A stretch of DNA of 48,727 nt from a virus, in the IMG/VR virus record IMGVR_UViG_3300046694_000215, positions 1 through 48,727 of that record; one strand, 5' to 3'. Below are positions 18,973 through 26,555 of the stretch, piece after piece. Position 1 is the stretch's first letter, and each line of letters opens with the position of its first letter. Under the pieces are notes generated by a model that was not told the DNA's origin, did no database searches, and worked only from the letters and a program-made list of their open reading frames with translations. The position numbers and the translations under genes were made by a program.

Positions 18973-19119
18973 TTAGATCGCTGCGACCGACACAACAGCC
19001 GTCGATTCGCCGAAAGCCAGTTCCATCTCTTCGCATGCCGTGTCGCGAGCTTCGGCCGCGCTGCGCGCCTTCACGATGATGTCGAAACCGCATGCGAACG
19101 TGACGTTGAATTTGCTCAT
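18973..19119 (-). CDS. 48-residue protein of the small strand-helix-strand family
   Basis: 48 residues: strand (FNVTFACGFDIIVKARS), helix AAEARDTACEEMEL, strand (TAVVSVAAI). The strand, AEAR-type helix, strand order resembles the proteins at 17331-17471 and 21353-21490. First gene behind a motif-bearing promoter. RBS GGAGAG. Confidence 0.62.
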   Translation of the reverse strand: MSKFNVTFACGFDIIVKARSAAEARDTACEEMELAFGESTAVVSVAAI

Positions 19120-19163
19120 TTTGCTCTCTCCGGTTTCTGCGCTGCGGTCAGCGCGTGAGACAA

Positions 19164-19192
19164 ATACTCTCACGGAGAGATGACACAGTCAA
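19164..19192 (-). promoter_or_regulatory. Leftward promoter with palindromic CTCTC-ACG-GAGAG
   Basis: Minus strand TTGACT (19192-19187), 17-bp spacer, GAGTAT (19169-19164). The spacer contains the 13-bp palindrome CTCTCACGGAGAG (19167-19179), the clearest symmetric form of the shared motif. The -35 lies in CACAG-N16-CTGTT (19184-19209). Confidence 0.7.
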
Positions 19193-19207
19193 CAAGTATT
19201 TTCGCTG

Positions 19208-19561
19208 TTAGTTCAGCATCGCGCCGGTACGCGCATCCCATAGCTGAATCTTTCGGATTCGGTGACAGTCGTCGCCGACGCAGATGCCGGGAATGTTCTC
19301 CATTTGCCCGAGCGACTTGCCGCTCGTCGGCCGCGCCCACTTCTCGTAACCGGGCGATTTGGCGAACTCGTCGAACTTCTGCTGCTGCGTGATCTGCTCG
19401 GGCGTCAAGCACGTATGTGCGGATCGGTCGAACGTCCCAGGTGCGCACGCCTTCGTGTTCAAGCTCCCGCTGATGAACATTGGCCCGACCTGATTCGGGT
19501 TGTCGTATGCCTGCGCGCTGATCGACGAAACGGCGAGAACTGCGGCGATTATCGTTTTCAT
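19208..19561 (-). CDS. Predicted secreted Cys-containing protein
   Basis: 117 residues. A signal peptide is clear: KTIIAAVLAVSSISAQAYDN with a likely AQA cleavage site after residue 18. The mature part is small with four cysteines (KACAPGTFD; HTCLTP; ICVGDDCHR) that could form two disulfides. A phage-encoded periplasmic protein outside the lysis genes is a good candidate moron, for example superinfection exclusion or host modification; no family recognised. RBS CGAGAGAGA. Confidence 0.68.
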   Translation of the reverse strand: MKTIIAAVLAVSSISAQAYDNPNQVGPMFISGSLNTKACAPGTFDRSAHTCLTPEQITQQQKFDEFAKSPGYEKWARPTSGKSLGQMENIPGICVGDDCHRIRKIQLWDARTGAMLN

Positions 19562-19593
19562 GGTCTCTCTCGTGATGCCCTGGCGGGCGTGAG

Positions 19594-19749
19594 ATGCGAT
19601 TTTACGACGGGGAAAACCGGATGATCTACGTTTTCGCGCTGCCTTGCGTTGCGCTGCTCGCATTCGCGCTGCCGAGAATCGAGCGCAGGCTGCGCAAACG
19701 GCCCGCCATCCGGTCGGATGACGAGCACGCGAGGGAAAGTATCGGCTAG
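19594..19749 (+). CDS. Small membrane protein (51 aa)
   Basis: 51 residues from ATG 19594, or 42 from ATG 19621 in the same frame (GGGGAAAACC before it). It has one hydrophobic stretch (MIYVFALPCVALLAFALP) and a basic, then acidic tail. It lies between two minus genes and overlaps the next minus stop. Plausible but not certain. Confidence 0.45.
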   Translation: MRFYDGENRMIYVFALPCVALLAFALPRIERRLRKRPAIRSDDEHARESIG

Positions 19750-20027
19750 GCTCCGAACGCCTCGCTGACGGCCTGCCATTTCGTCGGCGTCGATGTCGGC
19801 GCGCATGTCGCCTCTTCGGCGCGCATCGCCTTCCAGCGTTCGAGCGAGTCAATCACGTCCTGCACATCGCGCTCGATGCCCTTGTGACCGCGACCGCCGG
19901 CGACGAGAAGTTTTTTCGTCGCGTGTTGCAGGCACGGATCGACGACGCCGAACAGGTCGAGCACGCGATAGACGTCGATCGACTCGAACGGGCACGGCTT
20001 GAAATAGTGGTTATGCGGTTGGTTCAC
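19746..20027 (-). CDS. Conserved phage protein, DUF3310-like pattern
   Basis: 93 residues. The opening HNHYFKPCPFESIDVYRVLD, then QHATKKLLVAGGRGHKGIER and VQDVIDSLERW, fits a conserved phage family related to DUF3310/SaV-like proteins (a small all-helical protein with an N-terminal HY motif). Function unknown, proposed nucleotide-related in relatives. Overlaps the next upstream gene by 4 bp. Confidence 0.7.
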   Translation of the reverse strand: MNQPHNHYFKPCPFESIDVYRVLDLFGVVDPCLQHATKKLLVAGGRGHKGIERDVQDVIDSLERWKAMRAEEATCAPTSTPTKWQAVSEAFGA

Positions 20028-21205
20028 GGCTTCTCCTTGTTCGCGGCTAGGATTGCGCGGGCGTAGTTTGTAAAGCGTGCGTCGATACGGTCATAGTCGA
20101 TCCCGAAATTATCGACGGCGATTTCCCGCATACGCTCATCCGTCAGCGCCGCATCCTTCCCGGCGTCCGCACGCTCCTGACTCGCGGGGGTCGCGACGAA
20201 CAGATTTACTTTGCTGTCGCCTAGCGCTTCGCCGCTGATGCCTTGCTCGCGAAGCGAATTGAACACTCCAATCATGTGATCTTTCATGTCCTGCTTGGCT
20301 CGCCACAACTGAACGCAGCGAATCAACATCAACTGATTCATCGCATTGCGCGAAGCTCGATCAGCGGCATGATCGGACTCGGGCGTAGGTTCGTATTCTT
20401 CATCGTCGTGGGACGAAATCGCGGCTTTAGCATCTTCGAAGCCGCATCTATACGCGTCGCTCATCGAACCTGTCACTTCGATTTCTGCGTCGTTGACTTC
20501 CTGCGCCCATTTCTTCAGCGCCTCTTCCCGCTCCGTATCCTTCCTGACGTCCGCACGCCGCTCGTCGCGCAACTCTGCGATGAACCTGTTTGCTTCGGTG
20601 TAGCGTTTCGCCATATCGTTGTAAAGGCGCTCCCAATCGATCGCCCCCGCTGTGTCGGCGTCCGCACGCTCAGGCGTAGGGGCGGCGTCAGCGTAGACAA
20701 GAGCGCGCCCGTTATGACGCATTGCCACGGGTTTGCTTCGCGTGATCGTGATGCCGGAATATTCGCCGCCTACAATGTCTGGAATAACCCACGCCACCGG
20801 CTGCGCCTCACGCGGTGCGCACTCGGCAGCGTCGATCTGAGCGTCACGCTTCCCTTTCGCCATACCGTCGAGATAGCCGCGCTGATATGCGGATTCGTTC
20901 GAATCACGCGGTGCGCACTCGGCTTGCGGGGCGTCTATAGTCACGCCGGGGTTTCCTTGCAGATCGGTTGCGCCTGATCCAACGACCGGAAACACATACG
21001 CCACCGCCTCACCCTTGCCGCCATCGGCGCGGGACGACAGCGCTGCTCGGGCTTGCCATGCCGTCCACCACGCCGAAACAGTCAGGTCTTTGTACCAAAG
21101 GTGCGGATGGTCACGCTCCAGCATGTGTTCGCGCCCAGACGCGGAAACCCACGCCTCGAACGCTTCCCGATCCCCATCGTCTGCCGCGCGTTTGTTGTCT
21201 GTCAT
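20024..21205 (-). CDS. Large accessory hypothetical protein (Ead/Ea22-like type)
   Basis: 393 residues. The N-terminus EAFEAWVSASGREHM and SAWWTAWQARAAL is typical of multi-domain phage accessory proteins in the Ead/Ea22-like class. Short similar segments recur (AECAPRDSNESAYQRGYLDG and AAECAPREAQPVAW), pointing to internal duplication. The middle is coiled coil and the end helical. Such proteins vary greatly between phages. Function unknown. Confidence 0.65.
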   Translation of the reverse strand: MTDNKRAADDGDREAFEAWVSASGREHMLERDHPHLWYKDLTVSAWWTAWQARAALSSRADGGKGEAVAYVFPVVGSGATDLQGNPGVTIDAPQAECAPRDSNESAYQRGYLDGMAKGKRDAQIDAAECAPREAQPVAWVIPDIVGGEYSGITITRSKPVAMRHNGRALVYADAAPTPERADADTAGAIDWERLYNDMAKRYTEANRFIAELRDERRADVRKDTEREEALKKWAQEVNDAEIEVTGSMSDAYRCGFEDAKAAISSHDDEEYEPTPESDHAADRASRNAMNQLMLIRCVQLWRAKQDMKDHMIGVFNSLREQGISGEALGDSKVNLFVATPASQERADAGKDAALTDERMREIAVDNFGIDYDRIDARFTNYARAILAANKEKP

Positions 21206-21351
21206 TTCCGCTCCCTAGTCTGTGCGATCAGTTGATCGCTCGGAATCTGCGTCATCAGCGCGGCGAGTTCAAGCGCCCCGCTCTCGGTTTTCTGCATCAG
21301 CGTCGCGACAAGCGCGGCGCCCCGGTAAATCCACCACTTCACATAGGGCAC
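21202..21351 (-). CDS. Small hypothetical protein, GTG start
   Basis: 49 residues from GTG 21351 (MPYVKWWIYRGAALVATLMQ then KTESGALELAALMTQIPSDQ). The N-terminal half is amphipathic or membrane-proximal. The TGA directly precedes the next ATG, and the start is next to the stop of the 45-residue gene. Supported mainly by tight packing. Confidence 0.5.
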   Translation of the reverse strand: MPYVKWWIYRGAALVATLMQKTESGALELAALMTQIPSDQLIAQTRERK

Positions 21352-21352
21352 G

Positions 21353-21490
21353 TCAGACCTCGAACGTGACCGGCACGGCGATTTTCAGCGCGCGTGCGTT
21401 GAGTCCGGCGCGGGCTTCGGCTTCGGTCTCGTACCAGTCCGCGTGACCGCCGGGAAAAATGTTCACGTAGACGGTTCTCGTCGTTTTCAC
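21353..21490 (-). CDS. 45-residue protein of the small strand-helix-strand family
   Basis: 45 residues from GTG 21490, with GAGAGG upstream: strand TRTVYVNIFPGGHADWY, helix ETEAEARAGLNARAL, strand KIAVPVTFEV. The layout matches the proteins at 17331-17471 and 18973-19119. First gene behind the promoter at 21526-21553. Function unknown. Confidence 0.62.
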   Translation of the reverse strand: MKTTRTVYVNIFPGGHADWYETEAEARAGLNARALKIAVPVTFEV

Positions 21491-21498
21491 TTCGTATC

Positions 21499-21553
21499 CT
21501 CTCGTTCGGGTTGTGCTGTTCTGAAATACTACCTGAACGAGAGCATATGTCAA
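21499..21553 (-). promoter_or_regulatory. Leftward promoter and 9-bp inverted operator beside the terminase gene
   Basis: Minus strand TTGACA (21553-21548), 16-bp spacer CTCTCGTTCAGG-containing, TAGTAT (21531-21526). CTCTCGTTC (21499-21507) and GAACGAGAG (21535-21543) form a perfect 9-bp inverted repeat. The site lies between the divergent 45-residue gene and the late operon, so it could control both. The inner copy of the repeat also provides the RBS of the 45-residue gene. Confidence 0.68.
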
Positions 21554-21564
21554 CAGGAGATTCA

Positions 21565-22134
21565 ATGAAGCGCGCGCAATGCAAGGCGTTCGCGCGCTCC
21601 ACTGGCGCGCAGTGCCAAGCGAAGGCGGTCCCCGGTAAAACCGTCTGCCGCATTCACGGCGGCGCATCGGACGGGGCGCCCAAAGAGAACCAACACGCCA
21701 CGAAACACGGCATTTACGGGAAGTTCCTGACCGACGAGGAAAAAGGCGACTTCGACGCGGTGACGGCGCGCATCGGCACGCTTGACGCGGAAATCACGCT
21801 GCTGCGGTTCCGCATGCGCCGGGCGCTCGATGCAGAGGCGAAGGCGTTCGAGAGCGACAAAGACGGCCTCGAAGTCGTGCAGCGTCACGATCGCGAGGCG
21901 TCCGAGTTCGGCCCAGGCGATGAAACGGTGCGCAAGCGCGTCGATTACGGCGAGCACGTCGAGCGGATCGCGCGGCGCGTGGAATCGCTCGAACGCACGC
22001 GCGCCGAACTGGCGAAGCTCGCGCGCGAGAACCCTGACGCCGACGACTCGCCGGTGACGGAAATCGCCGTTCACGTCGTAACGGCTGAAAACGTGCACCT
22101 GTACCGGGACGAAGGCAATGACGAAGAGGCTTAA
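21565..22134 (+). CDS. Terminase small subunit-like protein
   Basis: 189 residues from ATG 21565 (AGGAG upstream). The N-terminus has the Cys/His and HGG pattern of phage packaging small subunits: RSTGAQCQAKAVPGKTVCRI, HGGASDGAPKENQHA and KHGIYG. A long helical coiled-coil centre follows. Small terminase recognises the packaging site and regulates the large subunit. It directly precedes the large subunit, overlapping by 17 bp. Confidence 0.78.
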   Translation: MKRAQCKAFARSTGAQCQAKAVPGKTVCRIHGGASDGAPKENQHATKHGIYGKFLTDEEKGDFDAVTARIGTLDAEITLLRFRMRRALDAEAKAFESDKDGLEVVQRHDREASEFGPGDETVRKRVDYGEHVERIARRVESLERTRAELAKLARENPDADDSPVTEIAVHVVTAENVHLYRDEGNDEEA

Positions 22135-23440
22135 TCTCGTCATGACCGCGCCGCAGTCCGAGTTTTTCATGATGGAGGAAAAGTATTGCGCCTTCGTCGC
22201 GGGCTTCGGAACTGGCAAGTCGGAAACGATGGCGAACTGCGCGGTGCGCGACGCCATGCACTCGTCGTCGGCGATGGTCGCTCTCTACGAGCCGACATAC
22301 GACTTGATTCGCCTCATCATGGCGCCGCGTATGGAGGAAAAGCTTTCCGAAATCGGCGTTCGGTACAAGTACAACAAGACCGAGAACATCATCTACACGT
22401 CGTCGAGCGGCATCGGCGACTTCGTGTTGCGCACGCTCGAAAACCCGGCGCGGATCGTCGGTTATGAGAGCTACCGCGCGCACGTCGACGAACTCGATGT
22501 GCTGCCCGAAGATAAGGCGCGGCTCGCGTGGCAAAAGATCATCGCGCGAAATCGTCAGCGCGTGCGCGTGAAGCAGGCTGACGGCAAGTGGAAAAAGATG
22601 CTCAACCGCGTGAGCGCTTACACGACGCCGGAAGGGTTCAAATTCACTTACAAGACGTGGAAAAAAGACCCGAAGAACGGCTATCGGATGCTGCAAGCGG
22701 CGACCGCCTCGAACCCATTCCTGCCTGATGACTACATTCAGGGCTTGATGGATTCATACCCGCCGCAGTTGATCGCGGCGTATCTGCGCGGCGAGTTCGT
22801 CAACCTGACGCAAGGCACGGTCTATTTGTGCTTCGACCGCGCGCAGAGCGTGAAGCCATGCCCGTATAACCCGGCGCTGCCGCTTCACATCGGCATGGAC
22901 TTCAACGTCAACCCAATGAGCGCGAGCGTTCACCAGGAGCAGCCGAACGGCGAAATCTGGTGCGTCGGCGAGTTCACTGAGATGACGAGCAACACGCACG
23001 ACCTCGCGGACAAGATCGCGGCGCGCTACGGGCGCCCGTCGTTCGACCCGACAAAGCCGGACCTCTCGCACATCACGATCTATCCCGACCCGGCCGGCAC
23101 GCAGCAGAAAACGAGCGCGCAGGGCAAGACGGACATTTCGATTCTGCGCGAAAAGGGATTCCGCGTCATTCACATGAACGCGCACCCGCTCATTCGCGAC
23201 CGCATTAACTACGTGAACGGCTGGCTGCTCAACGCGAACCGCGTGCGGCGCTATTTCGTCGACCCGTCGTGCGAGAACGTCATCCAGTGCTTCGAGCAGC
23301 TTGTGTATGACCCGAACACCGGGCAACCCGAGAAGAAGAGCGGCGCGGATCACATGCCCGATTCGGTCGGTTACTACCTCTGGACAAAACACGTTTGGAT
23401 ACCGGCGCAACGCCATCAATCCGAGCACATGAACCGATAA
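22118..23440 (+). CDS. terL: Terminase large subunit
   Basis: 440 residues. Walker A GFGTGKS (29-35) and Walker B HVDELD (122-127) mark the packaging ATPase. The C-terminal nuclease domain begins around HIGMDFNVNPMSASV, with later acidic residues (TIYPDPAG). It cuts concatemers and pumps DNA into the prohead. Overlaps the small subunit. Confidence 0.93.
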   Translation: MTKRLNLVMTAPQSEFFMMEEKYCAFVAGFGTGKSETMANCAVRDAMHSSSAMVALYEPTYDLIRLIMAPRMEEKLSEIGVRYKYNKTENIIYTSSSGIGDFVLRTLENPARIVGYESYRAHVDELDVLPEDKARLAWQKIIARNRQRVRVKQADGKWKKMLNRVSAYTTPEGFKFTYKTWKKDPKNGYRMLQAATASNPFLPDDYIQGLMDSYPPQLIAAYLRGEFVNLTQGTVYLCFDRAQSVKPCPYNPALPLHIGMDFNVNPMSASVHQEQPNGEIWCVGEFTEMTSNTHDLADKIAARYGRPSFDPTKPDLSHITIYPDPAGTQQKTSAQGKTDISILREKGFRVIHMNAHPLIRDRINYVNGWLLNANRVRRYFVDPSCENVIQCFEQLVYDPNTGQPEKKSGADHMPDSVGYYLWTKHVWIPAQRHQSEHMNR

Positions 23441-23443
23441 AAC

Positions 23444-24211
23444 ATGACTCATGACTTGCGCCTGGGCGATTGCCTTCAGGTGATGGAAACGCTCGCGCCG
23501 GCGTCGGTCGATCTGATTCTGTGCGATTTGCCCTACGGAACGACGCGCAACAAATGGGATTCGGTGATTCCTCTCGATGCACTGTGGTCGCATTACAGCC
23601 GGATTGCAAAGCCGAATGCGGCGATTGTGCTGACTGCGCAGGCGCCTTTTGACAAGGTGCTTGGCGCGTCTAACGTCTCAGCTCTCCGCTATGAATGGAT
23701 TTGGCGAAAAGAGGCGGGAACCGGATTTCTGAACGCGAAGCGCGCGCCGCTGAAAGACCATGAAAACGTGCTCGTGTTCTATCGCGATCCGCCGACGTAC
23801 AACCCACAGATGCGGACCGGATTCAAGCCGTACAAGTGCGCGCAGGGTAAGACAAAGAGCGCGAACTACGGCGCGCAATCTGGTGCGGTGACAGAAAGCA
23901 ACGGCGAACGCTACCCGCTGACCGTGCTCGATTTCCCTCGCGACAAGGGCAAGGTTCACCCCACGCAGAAGCCCGTCGCACTCATGGAGTACCTGATTCG
24001 CACGTACACGAACGAAGGCGACACGGTGCTTGATAACTGCATGGGGTCCGGCACAACCGGCGTCGCATGCGCCAACACCGGCCGCAAGTTCATCGGCATC
24101 GAGCGCGATCCCGGCTATTTCGACATCGCGCGCAAGCGCATCGAGGCTGCACATGAAAATCAAGACCTATTCGACCTTGCTTCAAATGGAGCATTACGAA
24201 CCGGAACATGA
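23444..24211 (+). CDS. DNA methyltransferase (N4-cytosine/N6-adenine type)
   Basis: 255 residues. The catalytic DLPYG (28-32) comes before the AdoMet block DNCMGSGTTG (197-206), with HPTQKP (172-177): the class-beta order of N4/N6 methyltransferases. It lies between terL and portal, a common place for phage morons that protect DNA during packaging. Together with the Dam-like enzyme the phage encodes two DNA methyltransferases. The specificity cannot be read from sequence. Confidence 0.9.
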   Translation: MTHDLRLGDCLQVMETLAPASVDLILCDLPYGTTRNKWDSVIPLDALWSHYSRIAKPNAAIVLTAQAPFDKVLGASNVSALRYEWIWRKEAGTGFLNAKRAPLKDHENVLVFYRDPPTYNPQMRTGFKPYKCAQGKTKSANYGAQSGAVTESNGERYPLTVLDFPRDKGKVHPTQKPVALMEYLIRTYTNEGDTVLDNCMGSGTTGVACANTGRKFIGIERDPGYFDIARKRIEAAHENQDLFDLASNGALRTGT

Positions 24212-24332
24212 GCCGCGGCTGTTCGAAGCGGTGTTCGAGCAAACGGGCTTCGACACGGTTTCCGCGGTCATGACGCGCGTTCCTGATGGCGTGATCGGCT
24301 CGACCCATCTCACACAATACCGGATTCACTGA
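24153..24332 (+). CDS. Small hypothetical protein between methyltransferase and portal
   Basis: 59 residues from ATG 24153 (GAGG upstream), with EPEHEPRLFEAVFEQTGFDT and a tail THLTQYRIH. It overlaps the methyltransferase end by 59 bp in another frame, and its TGA shares a base with the portal ATG. Possibly a moron; family not recognised. Confidence 0.5.
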   Translation: MKIKTYSTLLQMEHYEPEHEPRLFEAVFEQTGFDTVSAVMTRVPDGVIGSTHLTQYRIH

Positions 24333-25810
24333 TGTGGCAAACCCTCAAAGAGCGGCACACGAAAGATAAAGATTTGCCCGATCGAGCGCACCTGATCGGA
24401 TGCCTGACGGCGATTCTCGACGGCACACAATACGAAGTGCTGCCCTACTCGTTTCACACCGAGAAGAACGAATCCGAAGAGTACATTCCGCTGCGCGATC
24501 GCCGGCCATCAGTGCGTTACGCGCTCTGCTCGTCGGTCGTCGATGATTCGGTCGGCCTGCTGTTTTCCGAAGAGCATTTTCCGAAGGTCACGAGCGAGAA
24601 CGCCGACGCGGCAGAATCGCTCGAAGCGATCGCGAAGGATTGTCACCTGAACGAGACCATGATCGACGCGGCGACGCGCGGCGCGGTCGGCTCGGTCGCG
24701 GTGCTGATGCGCGTGCTGAAAAATCGGCTGTTCTTCGACGCGCTGAACACGCAATACCTCACGCCGGTGTGGCAAGACGACGCGCCCGACACGCTCGCGA
24801 AAGTCGTCGAACTGTACAAAACGAAGGGTCGCGCGCTGAAGGCGCTCGGCTATCCGATCGGCGACGACGATCTTGCGAAAGATTACTGGTTCCGGCGCGA
24901 ATGGGATCAAAGCGCCGAATCATGGTTCGTCCCGATGCCGGTCGCGAAGGAAAGCGACCCGGAAGCGATGACGCGCGACGCCGGCCGCTCGGTCTCGCAC
25001 GCGCTCGGCTTCGTGCCTATCGTCTGGATTCGCAACCTCCCAGGCGGCGACGACATCGACGGCAAATGCACCTTCGCGAAGGCGATCGACACGAACATCG
25101 AACTCGATTACCTGCTCTCGCAAGGCGGGCGCGCGCTGAAGTACGCGAGCGACCCGACGCTGATGATCAAAGAGCCGGCAACAGGTCAAGGCGGCTCGCT
25201 CGTCAAGGGCGCCGGCAACGCGATCACGGTCGGCGCTGACGGCGACGCGAAGTTGCTCGAAATGAGCGGCGACGGCACGAACGCGCTGCTCGAATACGTG
25301 CGCCTCGCGCGACAGGTTGCGCTCGAATCCATTCACGGCAACAAGGCCGACGCCGACAAGATCGCCGCCGCGCAGTCGGGCCGCGCGATGGAACTCATGA
25401 ATCAGGCGCTTATCTGGCTCGCCGACAAGCTGCGCATCTCCTACGGCGAAAAGGGCTTGCTGCAACTCTATCGCATGATCGCGAAGGCGTCGCAGAAAGC
25501 CGCATTGGTCGACTCGAACGGCGAGAAGATTCCCGCCATCGCGACCGACAAGCCGTTTGTTTTGAAGTGGCCGGAGTGGTATGCCCCGACATTCGCCGAC
25601 AAGACGAACGAAGCGAGCACCCTCGGCGCGCTGACGCAAGGCGGCTTGCTCTCTCGCGAAACCGCAACGACATCAATCGCCGAGCAGTATGACGTCGAAG
25701 ATGTTCCCGCCGAACTCGCCCGCATCAAATCCGAGACCGCCGACGCGGATGCTCGGGAAGTGGCGAAAGCGGCGGCGCTAAAACCTGTTCCCGACAACGA
25801 AGGGAACTGA
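24332..25810 (+). CDS. Portal protein
   Basis: 492 residues between terminase and scaffold, where the portal is expected. It has an early DRAHLIGCLTAILDGTQYEV region, a central SMS-type core (FVPIVWIRNLPGGDDIDGK) and C-terminal long helices (IAAAQSGRAMELMNQALIWL). Length fits portal (dodecameric DNA entry ring). The assignment rests on position and overall pattern more than on one motif. Confidence 0.78.
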   Translation: MWQTLKERHTKDKDLPDRAHLIGCLTAILDGTQYEVLPYSFHTEKNESEEYIPLRDRRPSVRYALCSSVVDDSVGLLFSEEHFPKVTSENADAAESLEAIAKDCHLNETMIDAATRGAVGSVAVLMRVLKNRLFFDALNTQYLTPVWQDDAPDTLAKVVELYKTKGRALKALGYPIGDDDLAKDYWFRREWDQSAESWFVPMPVAKESDPEAMTRDAGRSVSHALGFVPIVWIRNLPGGDDIDGKCTFAKAIDTNIELDYLLSQGGRALKYASDPTLMIKEPATGQGGSLVKGAGNAITVGADGDAKLLEMSGDGTNALLEYVRLARQVALESIHGNKADADKIAAAQSGRAMELMNQALIWLADKLRISYGEKGLLQLYRMIAKASQKAALVDSNGEKIPAIATDKPFVLKWPEWYAPTFADKTNEASTLGALTQGGLLSRETATTSIAEQYDVEDVPAELARIKSETADADAREVAKAAALKPVPDNEGN

Positions 25811-25835
25811 TCGCGCAGATGCGCAACACCGAACG

Positions 25836-25858
25836 GCCCGCTCGATGCGGGCTTTTTT
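25836..25858 (+). terminator. Intrinsic terminator after portal
   Basis: GCCCGC/GCGGGC (25836-25841 with 25847-25852), loop TCGAT, then TTTTTT. Confidence 0.85.
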
Positions 25859-25876
25859 CATTTTTAGGGCGGGCAG

Positions 25877-26479
25877 ATGCCCGAATCCACACACATGCGA
25901 ATCTCGAACCTCCTTTCCTTCCTGCTCGGCTTCTCCGCAACGTTCCGCCTCGGCGTCGAAGGTGACGACAACCCCGGCGGCAACGCACCGGACAACCGGC
26001 CGGCGCCGAAAGAGTCATTTTCCCGCGAGTACGTGAGCGAACTGCGCGAAGAAAACAAGTCGTGGCGGCTGAAGATCAGCGAGCGCGACACCGAACTCTC
26101 GACGCTCAAAGCGAAGGTCGCGGAACTCGAAACCGGCAGCAAAGACGCGCTCACGAAGGCCGAACAAGCCGCGAACGATCGCGTGCTGCGCGCCGAACTG
26201 AAAGCGGTCGCTGCGAAGCACGGCGTCGTCGACGTGAACGACGCGCTGAAGGTGCTCGACCTCGCCGGCGTGAAGCTCGACGAGAAAGGCGACCTCATCG
26301 GCGCCGACGAACTGTTCGACGCCGCGAAGAAGGCGAAACCGTACCTCTTCGCCGCAGTGAGCACGTCGAGCACGAGCAAGACGCCGCCCGCCGGCGCCCC
26401 GAAGCCGGTCGATGTTCGCACCGCAGACGCGAAGGATTACGAGGCACAGAAAGCGGCGTACCTGAAGGCGTCGCGCTAA
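25877..26479 (+). CDS. Capsid scaffolding protein
   Basis: 200 residues, highly charged. A coiled-coil core (YVSELREENKSWRLKISERD; LKAKVAELETGSKDALTK) is followed by a proline-rich linker and a C-terminal AKDYEAQKAAYLKASR helix that probably binds capsid subunits. It lies directly before the major capsid gene. No protease domain is visible, so head maturation may not need proteolysis. ATG 25895 is an alternative start. Confidence 0.78.
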   Translation: MPESTHMRISNLLSFLLGFSATFRLGVEGDDNPGGNAPDNRPAPKESFSREYVSELREENKSWRLKISERDTELSTLKAKVAELETGSKDALTKAEQAANDRVLRAELKAVAAKHGVVDVNDALKVLDLAGVKLDEKGDLIGADELFDAAKKAKPYLFAAVSTSSTSKTPPAGAPKPVDVRTADAKDYEAQKAAYLKASR

Positions 26480-26511
26480 CCCGCCCGAACCGAGCAGTAA
26501 CCCATCCAACG

Positions 26512-26537
26512 AAGCCCGCCACTGTGCGGGCTTTTTG
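26512..26537 (+). terminator. Intrinsic terminator after scaffold
   Basis: GCCCGC/GCGGGC (26514-26519 with 26526-26531) followed by TTTTT. Confidence 0.82.
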
Positions 26538-26555
26538 CTTTTAAGGACGCATCAC

